DNA of 64,000 nt from Streptomyces sp. NBC_00582 (GCF_036345155.1 NZ_CP107772.1:10168001-10232000); one strand, 5' to 3'. Positions 34,265 to 43,369 are shown, numbered from the stretch's first letter. The notes: generated by a model from the letters alone, not told the origin. A program made the numbers and translations.

Positions 34265-35039
34265 GTCTCGGCTCCGTTCGTCGCGGTGGCCGACAGTGAA
34301 CCCGAGGTTCGCAGACGGGTCTTTCCTCAGCGGGACATCAGGGATTGCCTGTTCGGGACACGCCGACACCCCCGGCATCGCCCTCTCCGCCGGGAGTGGA
34401 GCGGCGCGGACCTGGCCATCGCCGTCTGGCGCGCCCTGTGGATCTGCCGTCTCACTCGCGCTCGCGAGCGAGACGGCCCCGGCCGGCGGCACGGGCGCCA
34501 TGGTGGTCTTCTGCGGCATGCTCCGGCTCGCCGGTCCCGCATGTGGCAGGCGGGCGGCCGGGGCGGAGACGGTCAGCCGATGATGCCGGTCACCGAGTTT
34601 CCGGACCTCTAGTGGCTCTTCGAGGCACATGAGCTGGGAAACGATCCAGGCCTGGGGGATGGCCTGGGGGGAGGTCTTGCGCGCTTCTGGAAACGGTCCG
34701 CAATCGGAACTACTCGTTCAAGCCTCGACGTCAGAGGACCTCACAGGTGTGCCCCCGGCTGACGTCGGGGGCACATGCATTCGGGTCGTGTGGCTCAGGC
34801 GAGACATGACAGACGCCACAGCTGTGCGCCCGCATCGTGCCTTCGTTCAACCACTACGCCCTCGGCCGCATACCGTGATCGCAGGACTCGGCGCGAGCGC
34901 GTCCGGCAACCGCGACATCCTCTTCCGCCCACGCGTTGCCGTCATGGCGGGTGGCGATGCGGTGGGCGCTCGGCGACATGGATCTCACCGTGGAACGACC
35001 GTGTCCGCCGGAGTGACAGGACGGATCGGGCGGCCCGAA
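34265..35039. other. About 0.8 kb without a gene, containing one hairpin
   Basis: No translation here resembles a protein family. A perfect 10-bp inverted repeat, TGTGCCCCCG at 34748-34757 and CGGGGGCACA at 34766-34775 with an 8-nt loop, could be a terminator left from a lost gene. The segment upstream of the cupin gene (34265-34630) should hold its promoter. The region ends at a degenerate copy of an acyl-CoA dehydrogenase 3' end. Confidence 0.5.
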
Positions 35040-35147
35040 GGGGAGCACCCGGCCCATCCGTACCTCCGCCGCGCCGAGTCCTCACAGCTGTTGCCCGGAG
35101 GCCCGGCGGTCCATCACGAGCGGCTGCTGGACCGCTCGGGTATATGA
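35040..35147 (+). pseudogene. C-terminal fragment of an acyl-CoA dehydrogenase gene
   Basis: The plus strand reads EHPAHPYLRRAESSQLLPGG then AVHHERLLDRSGI and stop. The intact gene ending at 27923 reads EHPAHLYFRRAKSSQLLFGG then AIYHERLLDRLGI and stop. The downstream DNA is also alike (TGACAACCGAGCCGACGAGA against TGACGACCGAGCCGTCGAGA), so gene end and trailer were copied together. Upstream of EHPAH nothing matches. It is in direct orientation to the complete gene and marks the right edge of the inserted aromatic block. Confidence 0.85.
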
Positions 35148-35167
35148 CAACCGAGCCGACGAGAAGA

Positions 35168-35192
35168 CCCGGGATGATCGGCGGATCCCGGG
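35168..35192. terminator. Hairpin terminator between the fragment and the leftward acyl-CoA dehydrogenase
   Basis: CCCGGGAT at 35168-35175 and ATCCCGGG at 35185-35192 with a 9-nt loop, followed by GCCTTCGTTCG. It is placed like the terminator at 27937-27976 relative to its gene end and is probably its diverged copy, now ending the leftward operon. Confidence 0.65.
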
Positions 35193-35211
35193 GCCTTCGT
35201 TCGCGTGCCGC

Positions 35212-36369
35212 TCAGCCGCGTGCCGCCTCGCCCAGCAGTGCCTTCGCGATGATGACCTGCTGGATCTGGCTGGTGCCCTCGTAGATGCGGAAAAGGCGCG
35301 CGTCGCGGTAGAAGCGCTCGACGGCGACCCCGCGCATGTAGCCCGCGCCGCCGTGGATCTGCACGGCGCGGTCGGCGACCCGCCAGACCATCTCGCTGGC
35401 GAAGTACTTCGCGCAGGACGGGCCGATCTTGGTGTCGGTTCCCGCGTCGAAGGCGGTCGCCGCCTCCAGGACGGTGGCCCGGCCGGCGTAGTAGTCGGTC
35501 TGCGAGTCGGCGATGAGACCCTGGACGAGCTGGAAGGAGCCGATCAGCTGTCCGGACTGTCTGCGGGTGCTCGCGTACGCGACCGACTCGTCGACCAGAC
35601 GCTCCGCCATGCCGACCATCAGCGCCGAGATGTGAACGCGTCCGTGCGCGATGCAGCCCATGGCCGTGGAGAAGCCCCGGTTCAGCCCGGATTCACCGCC
35701 GACGAGTGCGGAGGCGGGGACGCGTACGTCGTCGAAGTACACGTCCGCGGTCCAGGCGCCGAACTGGCCCATCTTGTGGTCCCGGGGGGCCACCGTCAGA
35801 CCCGGCGTACCGGCCGGGACGAGAAAGGTGGAGATGCCCCGGGTGCGCGGGGCGTCGGGGTCGGTGCGGGCGAAGACCATGAAGACGTCGGCGAGCGGGG
35901 CGTTGGTGATGTACCGCTTGGCGCCGTTGATCACCCAGGTGTCCCCGTCGAGATGGGCGCGTGTGGTCAGCGTCGACGGGTCGGACCCGGCCTCGGGCTC
36001 GGTGAGCGCGAACGACGCCAGGACGTCGCCGGAGGCGATCCGCGGCAGCCACTCCGCCTTCTGTTCCTCCGTGCCGCCGACCATCAGGACGTGCCCGGCG
36101 ATGCCGTTGTTCGTCCCGAACATGGAGCGCAACGACGGTGTGGTGTAGCCCAGTTCGAACATCAGGCGGGCCTCTTCGTGCATCGACAGACCCAGCCCGC
36201 CGTACTCCTCGGGCAGCGCGAAGCCGAACAGCCCCATCTTCTTCGCCGCCTCGCGGATGTCCGCGGGCATCTCGTCCTTCTCGTCGATCTCCGCCTCGAG
36301 CGGCACGACGCGTTCCCGGACGAAACGCCGGACCTCGGACAGCACCGTGCTGAAGTCAGCCGCGTCCAT
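35212..36369 (-). CDS. Acyl-CoA dehydrogenase (canonical short/branched-chain type)
   Basis: 385-residue acyl-CoA dehydrogenase. It has FALPEEYGGLGLSMHEEA, FALTEPEAGSDPSTLTTRA, NGAKRYITNAPLADVFMVFA, and the C-terminal LFRIYEGTSQIQQVIIAK, which retains the Glu of the YEGT catalytic motif found in medium and short-chain enzymes. This makes it the most conventional dehydrogenase of the locus. ATG lies 7 nt after AGGGAG. It is the last gene of the six-gene leftward operon starting at 40561. Confidence 0.93.
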   Translation of the reverse strand: MDAADFSTVLSEVRRFVRERVVPLEAEIDEKDEMPADIREAAKKMGLFGFALPEEYGGLGLSMHEEARLMFELGYTTPSLRSMFGTNNGIAGHVLMVGGTEEQKAEWLPRIASGDVLASFALTEPEAGSDPSTLTTRAHLDGDTWVINGAKRYITNAPLADVFMVFARTDPDAPRTRGISTFLVPAGTPGLTVAPRDHKMGQFGAWTADVYFDDVRVPASALVGGESGLNRGFSTAMGCIAHGRVHISALMVGMAERLVDESVAYASTRRQSGQLIGSFQLVQGLIADSQTDYYAGRATVLEAATAFDAGTDTKIGPSCAKYFASEMVWRVADRAVQIHGGAGYMRGVAVERFYRDARLFRIYEGTSQIQQVIIAKALLGEAARG

Positions 36370-36383
36370 GTCGACTCCCTTAC

Positions 36384-36902
36384 CTAGTGATCCGTTTGTG
36401 TCTCGTCCGGCTTCCGCGGTGGCCGGTAGCAGGCGGCCAGCAGGGCCGCCCCGCTCGCCGTGCCGAGTCCGGCGGCGAGCAACGCGGGTCCCGCACCCGC
36501 CCGTTCGCGTCGCAGCAGCCCGTCGAGGGAGTACCGGCCGTGACCGAGTGCCGCCAGGGCGACGGCCGCGCCGCCCACGACACCGACGCACTCCCAGCCG
36601 CCCTTGAAGACGAAGAAGCCCTTGCCACGGTGGTCGGTCCGGGCCGCCACGGTCATCAGACCGACGGCCGCCGCCGCGGGCAGGGGGCCCGCCGCGCCGA
36701 GGGCGATGCCGACGCCCGCCGCCATCTCGGTCCCGGCCGCCATCCGGGCGTGCACGGCGGCCGGCCGGAGACCGAGCGCCTCGAACCAGCCCGTCGTGCC
36801 CTCCAGCCCGCCCGGGCCCGCGACCTTGTTCCAGCCGTGGGCGAAGAGCATGGGGCCGAGGGTGGCCCTCAGTACGAGCGCGGCCGCGTCGTGGCCTTTC
36901 AC
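36384..36902 (-). CDS. DoxX-family membrane protein
   Basis: 172 residues with several hydrophobic helices (LVLRATLGPMLFAHGWNKVA, GVGIALGAAGPLPAAAAVG, VVGGAAVALAALG). DoxX proteins are small integral membrane proteins with poorly known roles in redox or quinone contact. Its GTG overlaps the stop of the SDR gene (GTGA), and it lies 14 bp before the dehydrogenase gene. Its position suggests it may link an oxidation step to the membrane, which is only an inference. Confidence 0.8.
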   Translation of the reverse strand: MKGHDAAALVLRATLGPMLFAHGWNKVAGPGGLEGTTGWFEALGLRPAAVHARMAAGTEMAAGVGIALGAAGPLPAAAAVGLMTVAARTDHRGKGFFVFKGGWECVGVVGGAAVALAALGHGRYSLDGLLRRERAGAGPALLAAGLGTASGAALLAACYRPPRKPDETQTDH

Positions 36903-37810
36903 TGGCCCGCCCCGGTGGCCCGGCCCACGGGTGCGGCACCGTACAACTGCGGTACGGCGTCGACGAGTTCTTCGTAGGTGAGGGCCTGTCCCGACCGGCT
37001 GGGGTGGACCGCGGCGACGGTCCAGCCCGTCAGTCGGTTCAGCCGGTTGCCCTCGATGCGCAGGACCTGGCCGGTCAGCCAGGCCGCGCTGTCGGAGGCG
37101 AGGTAGACGACGACCCCGGAGGCGTTGGCGGGATCGCGCGGGTCGAAGCCGTCGGTGGTGCGCAGGGACGCGCCGACGTCGAGTCCGTCCGTCATCCGGG
37201 TGGCCGCGATGGGCGAGATGGCGTTCGCGGTGACGCCGTACTTGCGCATCTCCAGGGCCGTGAGGACGGTCAGCCCGGCTATCCCGGCCTTCGCGGCACC
37301 GTAGTTGGACTGGCCCTGGTTGCCGAACAGGCCCGTCCCGGACGTGGTGTTGATGACACGGCCGGTGACGCGCTCACCCCGCTTGGACGCCTCGCGCCAG
37401 TACGCGCACGCGTGCCGGGTGAGGGCGAAGGTGCCCTTCAGATGCACCGCGATCACCGAGTCGAACTCGGCCTCGGTCATCGAGAACAGCATCCGGTCGC
37501 GCACGATGCCCGCGTTGTTGACGACGACGTCCAGCCGGCCGAACTCCGCGACCGTGTCCGCCACCATCGCCTCGGTGGCCGCCCAGTCGGTGACCGAGGC
37601 GTGGTTGGCGACCGCACGGCCGCCGAGCTTGGTGATCTCCGCGACCACGTCGTCGGCGGGGGAGTCACCGGTCCGCTCGCCGTGCACGCCCGAGCCGAGG
37701 TCGTTGACCACCACGGTCGCCCCGGCCTCGGCGAGCGCCAGACAGTGCGCCCGGCCCAGCCCCCGGCCACCGCCGGTCACGATGGCGACCTTGTCGTCGA
37801 GGATGCCCAC
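36899..37810 (-). CDS. SDR-family hydroxyacyl-CoA dehydrogenase-like, HSD17B4 type
   Basis: 303-residue SDR, a close paralogue of the one at 23070-23981. It has VAIVTGGGRGLGRAHCLALA, VVVNDLGSGVHGERTGDSP, VNNAGIVRDRMLFSMTE, INTTSGTGLFGNQGQSNYG and YGAAKAGIAG. The NDLG motif and length identify the hydroxyacyl-CoA dehydrogenase group. Start is GTG at 37810, 6 nt after GGAGG, since no ATG fits. It probably acts on the product of the enoyl-CoA hydratase in the same operon. Confidence 0.9.
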   Translation of the reverse strand: MGILDDKVAIVTGGGRGLGRAHCLALAEAGATVVVNDLGSGVHGERTGDSPADDVVAEITKLGGRAVANHASVTDWAATEAMVADTVAEFGRLDVVVNNAGIVRDRMLFSMTEAEFDSVIAVHLKGTFALTRHACAYWREASKRGERVTGRVINTTSGTGLFGNQGQSNYGAAKAGIAGLTVLTALEMRKYGVTANAISPIAATRMTDGLDVGASLRTTDGFDPRDPANASGVVVYLASDSAAWLTGQVLRIEGNRLNRLTGWTVAAVHPSRSGQALTYEELVDAVPQLYGAAPVGRATGAGQ

Positions 37811-37842
37811 GCCGTACCTCCAAGAAGAGCAGATGTGTCTCA

Positions 37843-38997
37843 TCAGTCGAGTTCGCGCAGTACGTCGTCGGTGTGCTCGCCGAGCGTCGGCGCGCCGGTG
37901 CGCGGCTTCTCGTCCACGCCCCAGAAGCGCACCGGGGTCGCCACGGTTCGCAGGGGCGGCGCGTCGCCCATGCCGGGCTGTTCGACGAACGCCCCCACGG
38001 CCTCCGCCTGCGGGTCGGCGGACACCTCGGCGAGGGTCTGCACGGGCGCCCACCACACGCCTTCGGCGTCGAACCGCGCCGCCCACTCGTCCAGCGGCCG
38101 TTTGGCGAACTCCTCGTCGAACACGGCGATCAGCTCCCGCACATGGCCCCGGCGGGCCTTGCCGGTGGCGAACCGTTCGTCGTCCGACAGGTCCTCGCGG
38201 CCGAGCGCCTTCACCACGCCGGGCCAGTGCCGGCCGCCCTCCAGACCCACCAGCCAGAACCAGCGGTCGTCGGCGGCCCGGTAGCAGTTGTAGAGCGGCG
38301 ACTCGTGCTCGGTGCGCGGGCGGGTGCGCCCGCGCCTGCCGAAGAAGTTCTGCAGGGCGAGGTCGTTGCCGTTCGCGTACGTACCGGACCGCAGGAGCGA
38401 CACGTCCACCACGCCGCCCTCGCCGGTGCGTTCGCGGCGCAGCAGCGCGGCCAGCACACCGGCGACCAGGTTGGCGGCGGCCGTACGGTCGCCGAGGCCG
38501 GGGCGGATGCCGGGCGGCGGCTCGCCGGCCGGGTTGAGCATGGCGGCGATGCCGGGCCGGGCCCAGAACGCGGAGACGTCGTAGCCGGCCCGGTCGCGCT
38601 CGGCGCCCGCCCAGCCGTAGCCCGTCAGCGTGCCGACGATCAAACGGGGATGGCGTTCCCGCAACTCCTCCGGGTCCAGCCCGAGGCGCTCCAGGGCGCC
38701 GGGCCGGAGGTTGGTGACGAAGACGTCGGCGCGTTCCAGCAGCCGCTCCAGGACCTGCTTGCCGTCCTCGGAGCGCAGATCGAGGACGATGCCGCGCTTG
38801 CCGCGGTTGTCGGTCTCGAACGGGGGCGCGCTGTCGATGTCCTGGCCGACGTGCCGCAGCGTGTACCGGTTGGGGTCGCCGGTGGGTGCCTCCACCTTGA
38901 TCACGTCGGCGCCCCAGTCGGCCAGCATGGTGGCGGCGGCCGGAGCGGCCACCCACATGCCCAGCTCGACGACGGAAAAGCCTTCCAGTGGCCGCAC
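37843..38997 (-). CDS. CaiB/BaiF-type CoA-transferase
   Basis: Class III CoA-transferase, 384 residues. The N-terminus RPLEGFSVVELGMWVAAPAA, the CoA-binding ADWGADVIKVEAPTGDPNRY and the catalytic-Asp segment RPGLGDRTAAANLVAG are family features. It moves CoA between carboxylic acids, so it may activate the substrate of this operon without ATP. GTG at 38997 lies after GGAGG. A second member of the family lies at 57777-58973. Confidence 0.92.
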   Translation of the reverse strand: MRPLEGFSVVELGMWVAAPAAATMLADWGADVIKVEAPTGDPNRYTLRHVGQDIDSAPPFETDNRGKRGIVLDLRSEDGKQVLERLLERADVFVTNLRPGALERLGLDPEELRERHPRLIVGTLTGYGWAGAERDRAGYDVSAFWARPGIAAMLNPAGEPPPGIRPGLGDRTAAANLVAGVLAALLRRERTGEGGVVDVSLLRSGTYANGNDLALQNFFGRRGRTRPRTEHESPLYNCYRAADDRWFWLVGLEGGRHWPGVVKALGREDLSDDERFATGKARRGHVRELIAVFDEEFAKRPLDEWAARFDAEGVWWAPVQTLAEVSADPQAEAVGAFVEQPGMGDAPPLRTVATPVRFWGVDEKPRTGAPTLGEHTDDVLRELD

Positions 38998-39024
38998 GGC
39001 CCACCTCCAGGTGTGTCGGTATGC

Positions 39025-39804
39025 CTACACGCCGCGGAAATCGCCGGGCCGGCGCTCGCGGAAGGCCTTGAGCCCCTCGGCGCGGTCCTCGGTGCAGAAC
39101 AGCACCGAGACGGTCTCGCGCTCATAGGCGATCGCCGTCTCGAGGCTCATGGCGAGCCCCTGGTCGATCAGTCGCTTGCCCGCGGAGAGCGCGAGCGGGG
39201 CCCCGGCCGTCAGACCTCCGGCGAGCTTCTCGGCGGCGGCGAGCGCTGCGCCGGGTTCGGCGAGCTCGTTGACCAGCCCCAGCTGCCAGGCACGCTCGGC
39301 GTCGATGGGTTCCCCGGTGAGGATCATCTGTTTGGCGATCGCCGGTGGCAGCAGACGGGGGAGCCGCTGTGTGCCGCCCGCGCCCGGCAGGACGCCCAGT
39401 TTCATCTCGGGCAGCCCCAGGCGTGTCCCGCGCTCGGCCACCCGCAGGTCGCAGGCGAGCGCCAGTTCCAGGCCGCCGCCGAAGGCGAATCCGTGGAGGG
39501 CCGCGATCGACGGCTTGGGGAAGTCCTCCAGGAGCGCGTACGCCTCGGTCAGCCGCCCCACGAAGACCCGGAACTGCCCGGGGGAGGTGAACGACTCGAT
39601 TTCGCCGAGGTCGGCACCGGCCGAGAAGGCGCGGCCCGCTCCGGTCACGATCAGGGCGCGTACGTCGTCGTTGTCGCGTATCTGGTCGAGTGCGCGGGTG
39701 AGCCGGTCCACCGTCTCCGAGCCGACGGCGTTGAGCCGCTCCGGCCGGTCCAGCGTCAACAGGGCGATCTTGTCCCGGAGTTCGACACGCAGCACGGCCG
39801 TCAC
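39025..39804 (-). CDS. Enoyl-CoA hydratase/isomerase
   Basis: Crotonase-fold protein of 259 residues with both catalytic glutamates visible: ALHGFAFGGGLELALACD (Glu in GGGLELA) and LGLPEMKLGVLPGAGGTQRL (Glu in LPEMK). The oxyanion segment GRAFSAGADLGEIES is also present. It should be a true hydratase. The GTG start directly follows the stop of the upstream SDR gene with one base between. The next gene encodes the CaiB transferase. Confidence 0.93.
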   Translation of the reverse strand: MTAVLRVELRDKIALLTLDRPERLNAVGSETVDRLTRALDQIRDNDDVRALIVTGAGRAFSAGADLGEIESFTSPGQFRVFVGRLTEAYALLEDFPKPSIAALHGFAFGGGLELALACDLRVAERGTRLGLPEMKLGVLPGAGGTQRLPRLLPPAIAKQMILTGEPIDAERAWQLGLVNELAEPGAALAAAEKLAGGLTAGAPLALSAGKRLIDQGLAMSLETAIAYERETVSVLFCTEDRAEGLKAFRERRPGDFRGV

Positions 39805-39805
39805 C

Positions 39806-40561
39806 TCAGACCATCGTCAGGCCGCCGCTGACCGAGAGCGTCTGCCCGGTCATGTAGGCGGCGTCGTCGGACGCGAGGAAGGCCACCACGCCGGCGATCT
39901 CGGCGGGCTGGGCGACGCGGCGCAGCGGGATGGCCCGCACGGTCGCGTCGTACATCTTCCGGCTGTACTCGGCGACCTGCCCGAGCAGCGCGGTGTCGGT
40001 GGGTCCGGGGCAGACGCTGTTGACGGTGATGCCGTGCCGGGCGACCTCGCGGGCCAGGGCCTTGCCGAAGGCGATGACACCGCCCTTCGTCGCGGAGTAC
40101 ACGACCTCGCCCGAGGAGCCGACCCGGCCGGCGTCCGAGGCGATGTGCACGATCCGGCCGCCACCGCGCTCGATCATCGGGTCGAGCACCGCGCGGGTCA
40201 TGGTGATCGTCCCGCGCAGGTTGACGGCGATGATCCGGTCCCAGGTCTCCTCGTCGCTGTCGACGAACCGGCCGATGACGTCGACGGCCGCGTTGTTCAC
40301 CAGCACGTCCACCGGGCCGAGTTCGGCGGCCACCCGCTGCACGGCCGCATGCACGGCCGAGCGGTCGGAGATGTCCGCGCCGACACCCGTCGCGCGCACC
40401 CCGTAACGCTCCGCGAGGCGCGCCGCCACCTTGTCCGCGGCCTCGGGGTCCAGGTCGCAGACGGCGACCGAGGCTCCCCGGTCGGCGAGCCGGTCGGCGA
40501 TCGCCTCGCCGATGCCGCGTCCCGCTCCGGTGACGAGCGCCACCTTGTCCCGTACGCTCAC
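39806..40561 (-). CDS. SDR-family oxidoreductase (FabG-like)
   Basis: Classical SDR of 251 residues. It has VALVTGAGRGIGEAIADRLA, VCDLDPEAADKVAARL, LVNNAAVDVIGRFVDS, VYSATKGGVIAFGKALAREV and GITVNSVCPGPTDT. The Asp at the end of the second beta strand suggests NAD. GTG at 40561 is selected because it lies behind AGGGAGG and gives VSVRDKVALVTG, the normal N-terminus. First gene of the leftward operon. Confidence 0.9.
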   Translation of the reverse strand: MSVRDKVALVTGAGRGIGEAIADRLADRGASVAVCDLDPEAADKVAARLAERYGVRATGVGADISDRSAVHAAVQRVAAELGPVDVLVNNAAVDVIGRFVDSDEETWDRIIAVNLRGTITMTRAVLDPMIERGGGRIVHIASDAGRVGSSGEVVYSATKGGVIAFGKALAREVARHGITVNSVCPGPTDTALLGQVAEYSRKMYDATVRAIPLRRVAQPAEIAGVVAFLASDDAAYMTGQTLSVSGGLTMV

Positions 40562-40661
40562 GCGCCCTCCCTGTCCCGGCACCAAAAACAGCGCTATCGT
40601 ATAACTACTTCAGCTAAATAAGCGAGATGCAGAGCATGTGAGACGCAGGAGTGGAGTCGAG
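40562..40661. promoter_or_regulatory. Divergent promoter region with TAACT motif
   Basis: An AT-rich stretch in this 100-bp gap reads CGTATAACTACTTCAGC then TAAATAAGCG (40599-40625). It contains the TAACT core seen in other promoters of the locus. GGAG at spacing 5 precedes ATG 40662. Confidence 0.5.
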
Positions 40662-41804
40662 ATGCGCCGTACGATCTTCGCCGAGGAGCACGACCTGTTC
40701 CGCGAGACCGCCCGCTCCTACTACCTGCGGGAATGTGTCCCGTACAGCGCGGAGTGGGAGCGCGAGGGGCAGGTCGGCCGAGCCGCGTGGGCGGCGGCGG
40801 GCAAGGCCGGGCTGATCGGCTGGGAGTTCCCGGAGGAGTACGGCGGGCAGGGCGTCCGCGACTTCCGCTACAACGCCATCATGGCGGAGGAGATGGCCGC
40901 CACCGGAGCCGTCGGCATCGGACTCGGCCTGCAGAACGACGTCGTCCCGCCCTACCTGATGAACCTCACCACCCCGGAGCAGAAGGCCCGCTGGCTGCCC
41001 GGAGTGATCGCCGGCGAGACGATCTGCGCGCTCGCCCTGTCCGAGCCGGCCGCCGGATCCGACCTCAAGGGCATCCGCACCACCGCCCGCCGGGACGGCG
41101 ACGAGTGGGTGATCGACGGCTCCAAGACCTTCATCACCAACGGCGTCCTCGCCGACCTCGTCATCGTCGCCTGCAAGACCGACCCGGCGGCCGGGCACAA
41201 GGGCATCAGCCTGATCGTCGTCGAGCGCGGCGCCGAGGGCTTCGAGCGCGGACGAAAGCTCGACAAGGTCGGGATGAAGGCCCAGGACACCGCCGAACTC
41301 TTCTTCCGCGAGGTGCGCGTCCCCGCCGAGAACCTGATCGGGCAGGAGGGGCGCGGTTTCTATCACATGATGGGCAACCTCCCCACCGAGCGGCTCGCCA
41401 TCGCCGTCGCCGCGCTCGCCTCCGCGCAGCGGGCCTTCGACGTCACCCTGGAGTACGCCAGGACCCGCACCGCCTTCGGGCAGCCGATCGGCGAGTTCCA
41501 GGCCAACCGGTTCGCCCTCGCGGACATCAAGGCGAAGCTCGCCGCCGCCCGGGTCTATGTCGACGGCTGCATCATGGCCCTGGTCGGGGGCGAGTTGACG
41601 GCCGAGGAGGCCGCCGCGGCCAAGTACTGGACCACGGAGACCGGCTGGGCGGTCATCGACCGCTGTATGCAGCTCTTCGGCGGCTACGGCTATGTCAACG
41701 AGTACGAGATCGCCCGCATCTGGCGCGACAGCCGGGTGCAAAGGGTGTTCGGCGGCACCTCGGAGATCATGCAGGAGATCGTCGGCCGCTCGCTGGGGCT
41801 GTGA
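40662..41804 (+). CDS. Acyl-CoA dehydrogenase
   Basis: About 380 residues. It has FPEEYGGQGVRDFRYNAI, ALALSEPAAGSDLKGIRTT, DGSKTFITNGVLADLVIVAC, and YARTRTAFGQPIGEFQANRF. The C-terminus FGGYGYVNEYEIARIWRDSR and FGGTSEIMQEIVGRSLGL matches isovaleryl-CoA-type and long-chain FadE forms where Gly replaces the YE of the EGT motif. ATG is preferred to an upstream in-frame GTG because GGAG lies 5 nt ahead. It is a single gene, followed by a 74-bp gap with a palindromic motif. Confidence 0.93.
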   Translation: MRRTIFAEEHDLFRETARSYYLRECVPYSAEWEREGQVGRAAWAAAGKAGLIGWEFPEEYGGQGVRDFRYNAIMAEEMAATGAVGIGLGLQNDVVPPYLMNLTTPEQKARWLPGVIAGETICALALSEPAAGSDLKGIRTTARRDGDEWVIDGSKTFITNGVLADLVIVACKTDPAAGHKGISLIVVERGAEGFERGRKLDKVGMKAQDTAELFFREVRVPAENLIGQEGRGFYHMMGNLPTERLAIAVAALASAQRAFDVTLEYARTRTAFGQPIGEFQANRFALADIKAKLAAARVYVDGCIMALVGGELTAEEAAAAKYWTTETGWAVIDRCMQLFGGYGYVNEYEIARIWRDSRVQRVFGGTSEIMQEIVGRSLGL

Positions 41805-41878
41805 CGTCGACCGTGACATTGACTGCTACCGATAAATAGGTTAGCTATTTAAGCGAAGTGTACGGACAGGAGGCAATC
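41805..41878 (+). promoter_or_regulatory. Promoter region with 7-bp inverted repeat
   Basis: A perfect inverted repeat, TAAATAG at 41833-41839 and CTATTTA at 41845-41851, flanks GTTAG (reverse complement CTAAC). It lies 28 bp before the ATG of the aldehyde dehydrogenase, whose ribosome site is AGGAGG. This is the clearest palindromic form of the locus motif. Confidence 0.6.
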
Positions 41879-43369
41879 ATGGTCACCGTCGACGTAGCAC
41901 TGCACCGGCAGCGGGCCGAGCGGGTTCTGCCGCGCCCACGCCTCGTCATCGGCGGCAAGGAGCTGTCCGACACGAGCGGCGGACTCTACGCGCACACCAA
42001 CCCGGCGACCGGTCTCGTCCAGGCCGAGATCCCGCTCGCCGGCCCCGGCGAGGTGGACCAGGCCGTCACCGCAGCCCGGACCGCGTTCGAGGTCTGGGGC
42101 GGTATGCGGCCGGCCGAGCGGCGCCGCCTGCTCACCCGGTTCGCCCAGCTGATCCGCGACCACATCCCCGACTTCGCGGCGATCAGCCCGCTGGAGAACG
42201 GCGTGTGCGTCGGCGGCTGGGCCGAGAACGTCGGAACGCACATCGCCGAGTGGACCGAGTACTACGCCGGCTGGGCCGACAAGATCGAGGGCCTGGTCGG
42301 CGCGGGCCACAGTCCGCACGAGAACGTCGAGTACACCCTCGCCGAGCCGTACGGCGTGATCGGCCACATCATCACCTGGAACTCTCCGGCGCTGTCCCTG
42401 GCGATGAAGATCCCGCCCTCGCTCGCCGCCGGCAACACCGTGGTGATCAAACCGGCCGAGTCCACCCCCTTCTCCGCGCTGCTCTTCGCCGACCTGGCCC
42501 GCGAGGCGGGCATCCCCGACGGCGTGATCAACGTCGTCACCGGCCTCGGCGACGCCGGATCGGCCCTCGTCACCCACCCCGGCGTGGACAAGATCTCCTT
42601 CACCGGCGGCCCCGCCACCGCGCGCCGCATCATGGCCGACGCGGCGCTGAGCCTCAAGCCCGTCGTGTTCGAACTGGGCGGCAAGTCCGCCAACCTGCTC
42701 TTCGCCGACACCGACCTCGACACCGTCGTGCCGTACTGCGCGGCCTTCGCCATGAGCAACACCGGCCAGGGCTGCGCACTGCCCACCCGTCTGCTGGTGG
42801 AGCGACCGATCTACGACGAGGTGGTCGCCCGGGTCACCGGGGTCGTCGCCCACCTCCCCGTGGGCGACCCGCTCGACCCGACGACCTACATCGGGCCCCT
42901 CATCGACGCAGCCGCCCGCGACCGTGTCCAGGGTGTGATCGACAAAGCGGTGAAGGACGGCGCCGGACGCCTCGCCTTCGGCGGTGAACGCATCGACGCC
43001 GACGGTTACTTCGTCTCCCCGACCGTCTTCGCCGACGTCGACAACAGGAGCGACCTCGCCCAGCGGGAGATCTTCGGCCCGGTCCTCGCCCTCACCCCGT
43101 TCGACACGGAGGACGAGGCGATCGCCCTCGCCAACGACACCGAGTACGGCCTGTCCGCCTACATCCAGTCCCGTGACATCGCCCGCGTGAACCGCCTGGT
43201 GCCGCGCCTGAAGGCCGGCACGGTGTACGTCAACCCCGGCCCGAACCCGATCACCTCACCGGCCACGCCCTTCGGAGGCGTCGGCCTCAGCGGGTTCGGA
43301 CGGGAGGGCGGCAGGGCCGGACTGGAGGAGTTCATCCACGTCAAGGGCGTCGGCGTCGGCCGCGTCTGA
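41879..43369 (+). CDS. NAD(P)-dependent aldehyde dehydrogenase
   Basis: 496-residue aldehyde dehydrogenase. It has YGVIGHIITWNSPALSLAMK (cofactor site Asn), VVIKPAESTPFSALLF, the catalytic Glu in FELGGKSANLLFADTD, and the nucleophile Cys in MSNTGQGCALPTRLL. The C-terminal PFGGVGLSGFGREGGRAGLE is also conserved. It should convert an aldehyde to an acid or an acyl-CoA. It leads the operon with the CoA ligase, thiolase and DUF35 genes, so it may supply the acid for the ligase. ATG at 41879 is chosen because of AGGAGG 5 nt ahead. Confidence 0.94.
   Translation: MVTVDVALHRQRAERVLPRPRLVIGGKELSDTSGGLYAHTNPATGLVQAEIPLAGPGEVDQAVTAARTAFEVWGGMRPAERRRLLTRFAQLIRDHIPDFAAISPLENGVCVGGWAENVGTHIAEWTEYYAGWADKIEGLVGAGHSPHENVEYTLAEPYGVIGHIITWNSPALSLAMKIPPSLAAGNTVVIKPAESTPFSALLFADLAREAGIPDGVINVVTGLGDAGSALVTHPGVDKISFTGGPATARRIMADAALSLKPVVFELGGKSANLLFADTDLDTVVPYCAAFAMSNTGQGCALPTRLLVERPIYDEVVARVTGVVAHLPVGDPLDPTTYIGPLIDAAARDRVQGVIDKAVKDGAGRLAFGGERIDADGYFVSPTVFADVDNRSDLAQREIFGPVLALTPFDTEDEAIALANDTEYGLSAYIQSRDIARVNRLVPRLKAGTVYVNPGPNPITSPATPFGGVGLSGFGREGGRAGLEEFIHVKGVGVGRV

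Noticed and set aside
33731..34630. Longer N-terminus for the cupin dioxygenase
   Set aside because: The extra 122 residues are low-complexity, without similarity, and the family size is matched by the ATG at 34264.
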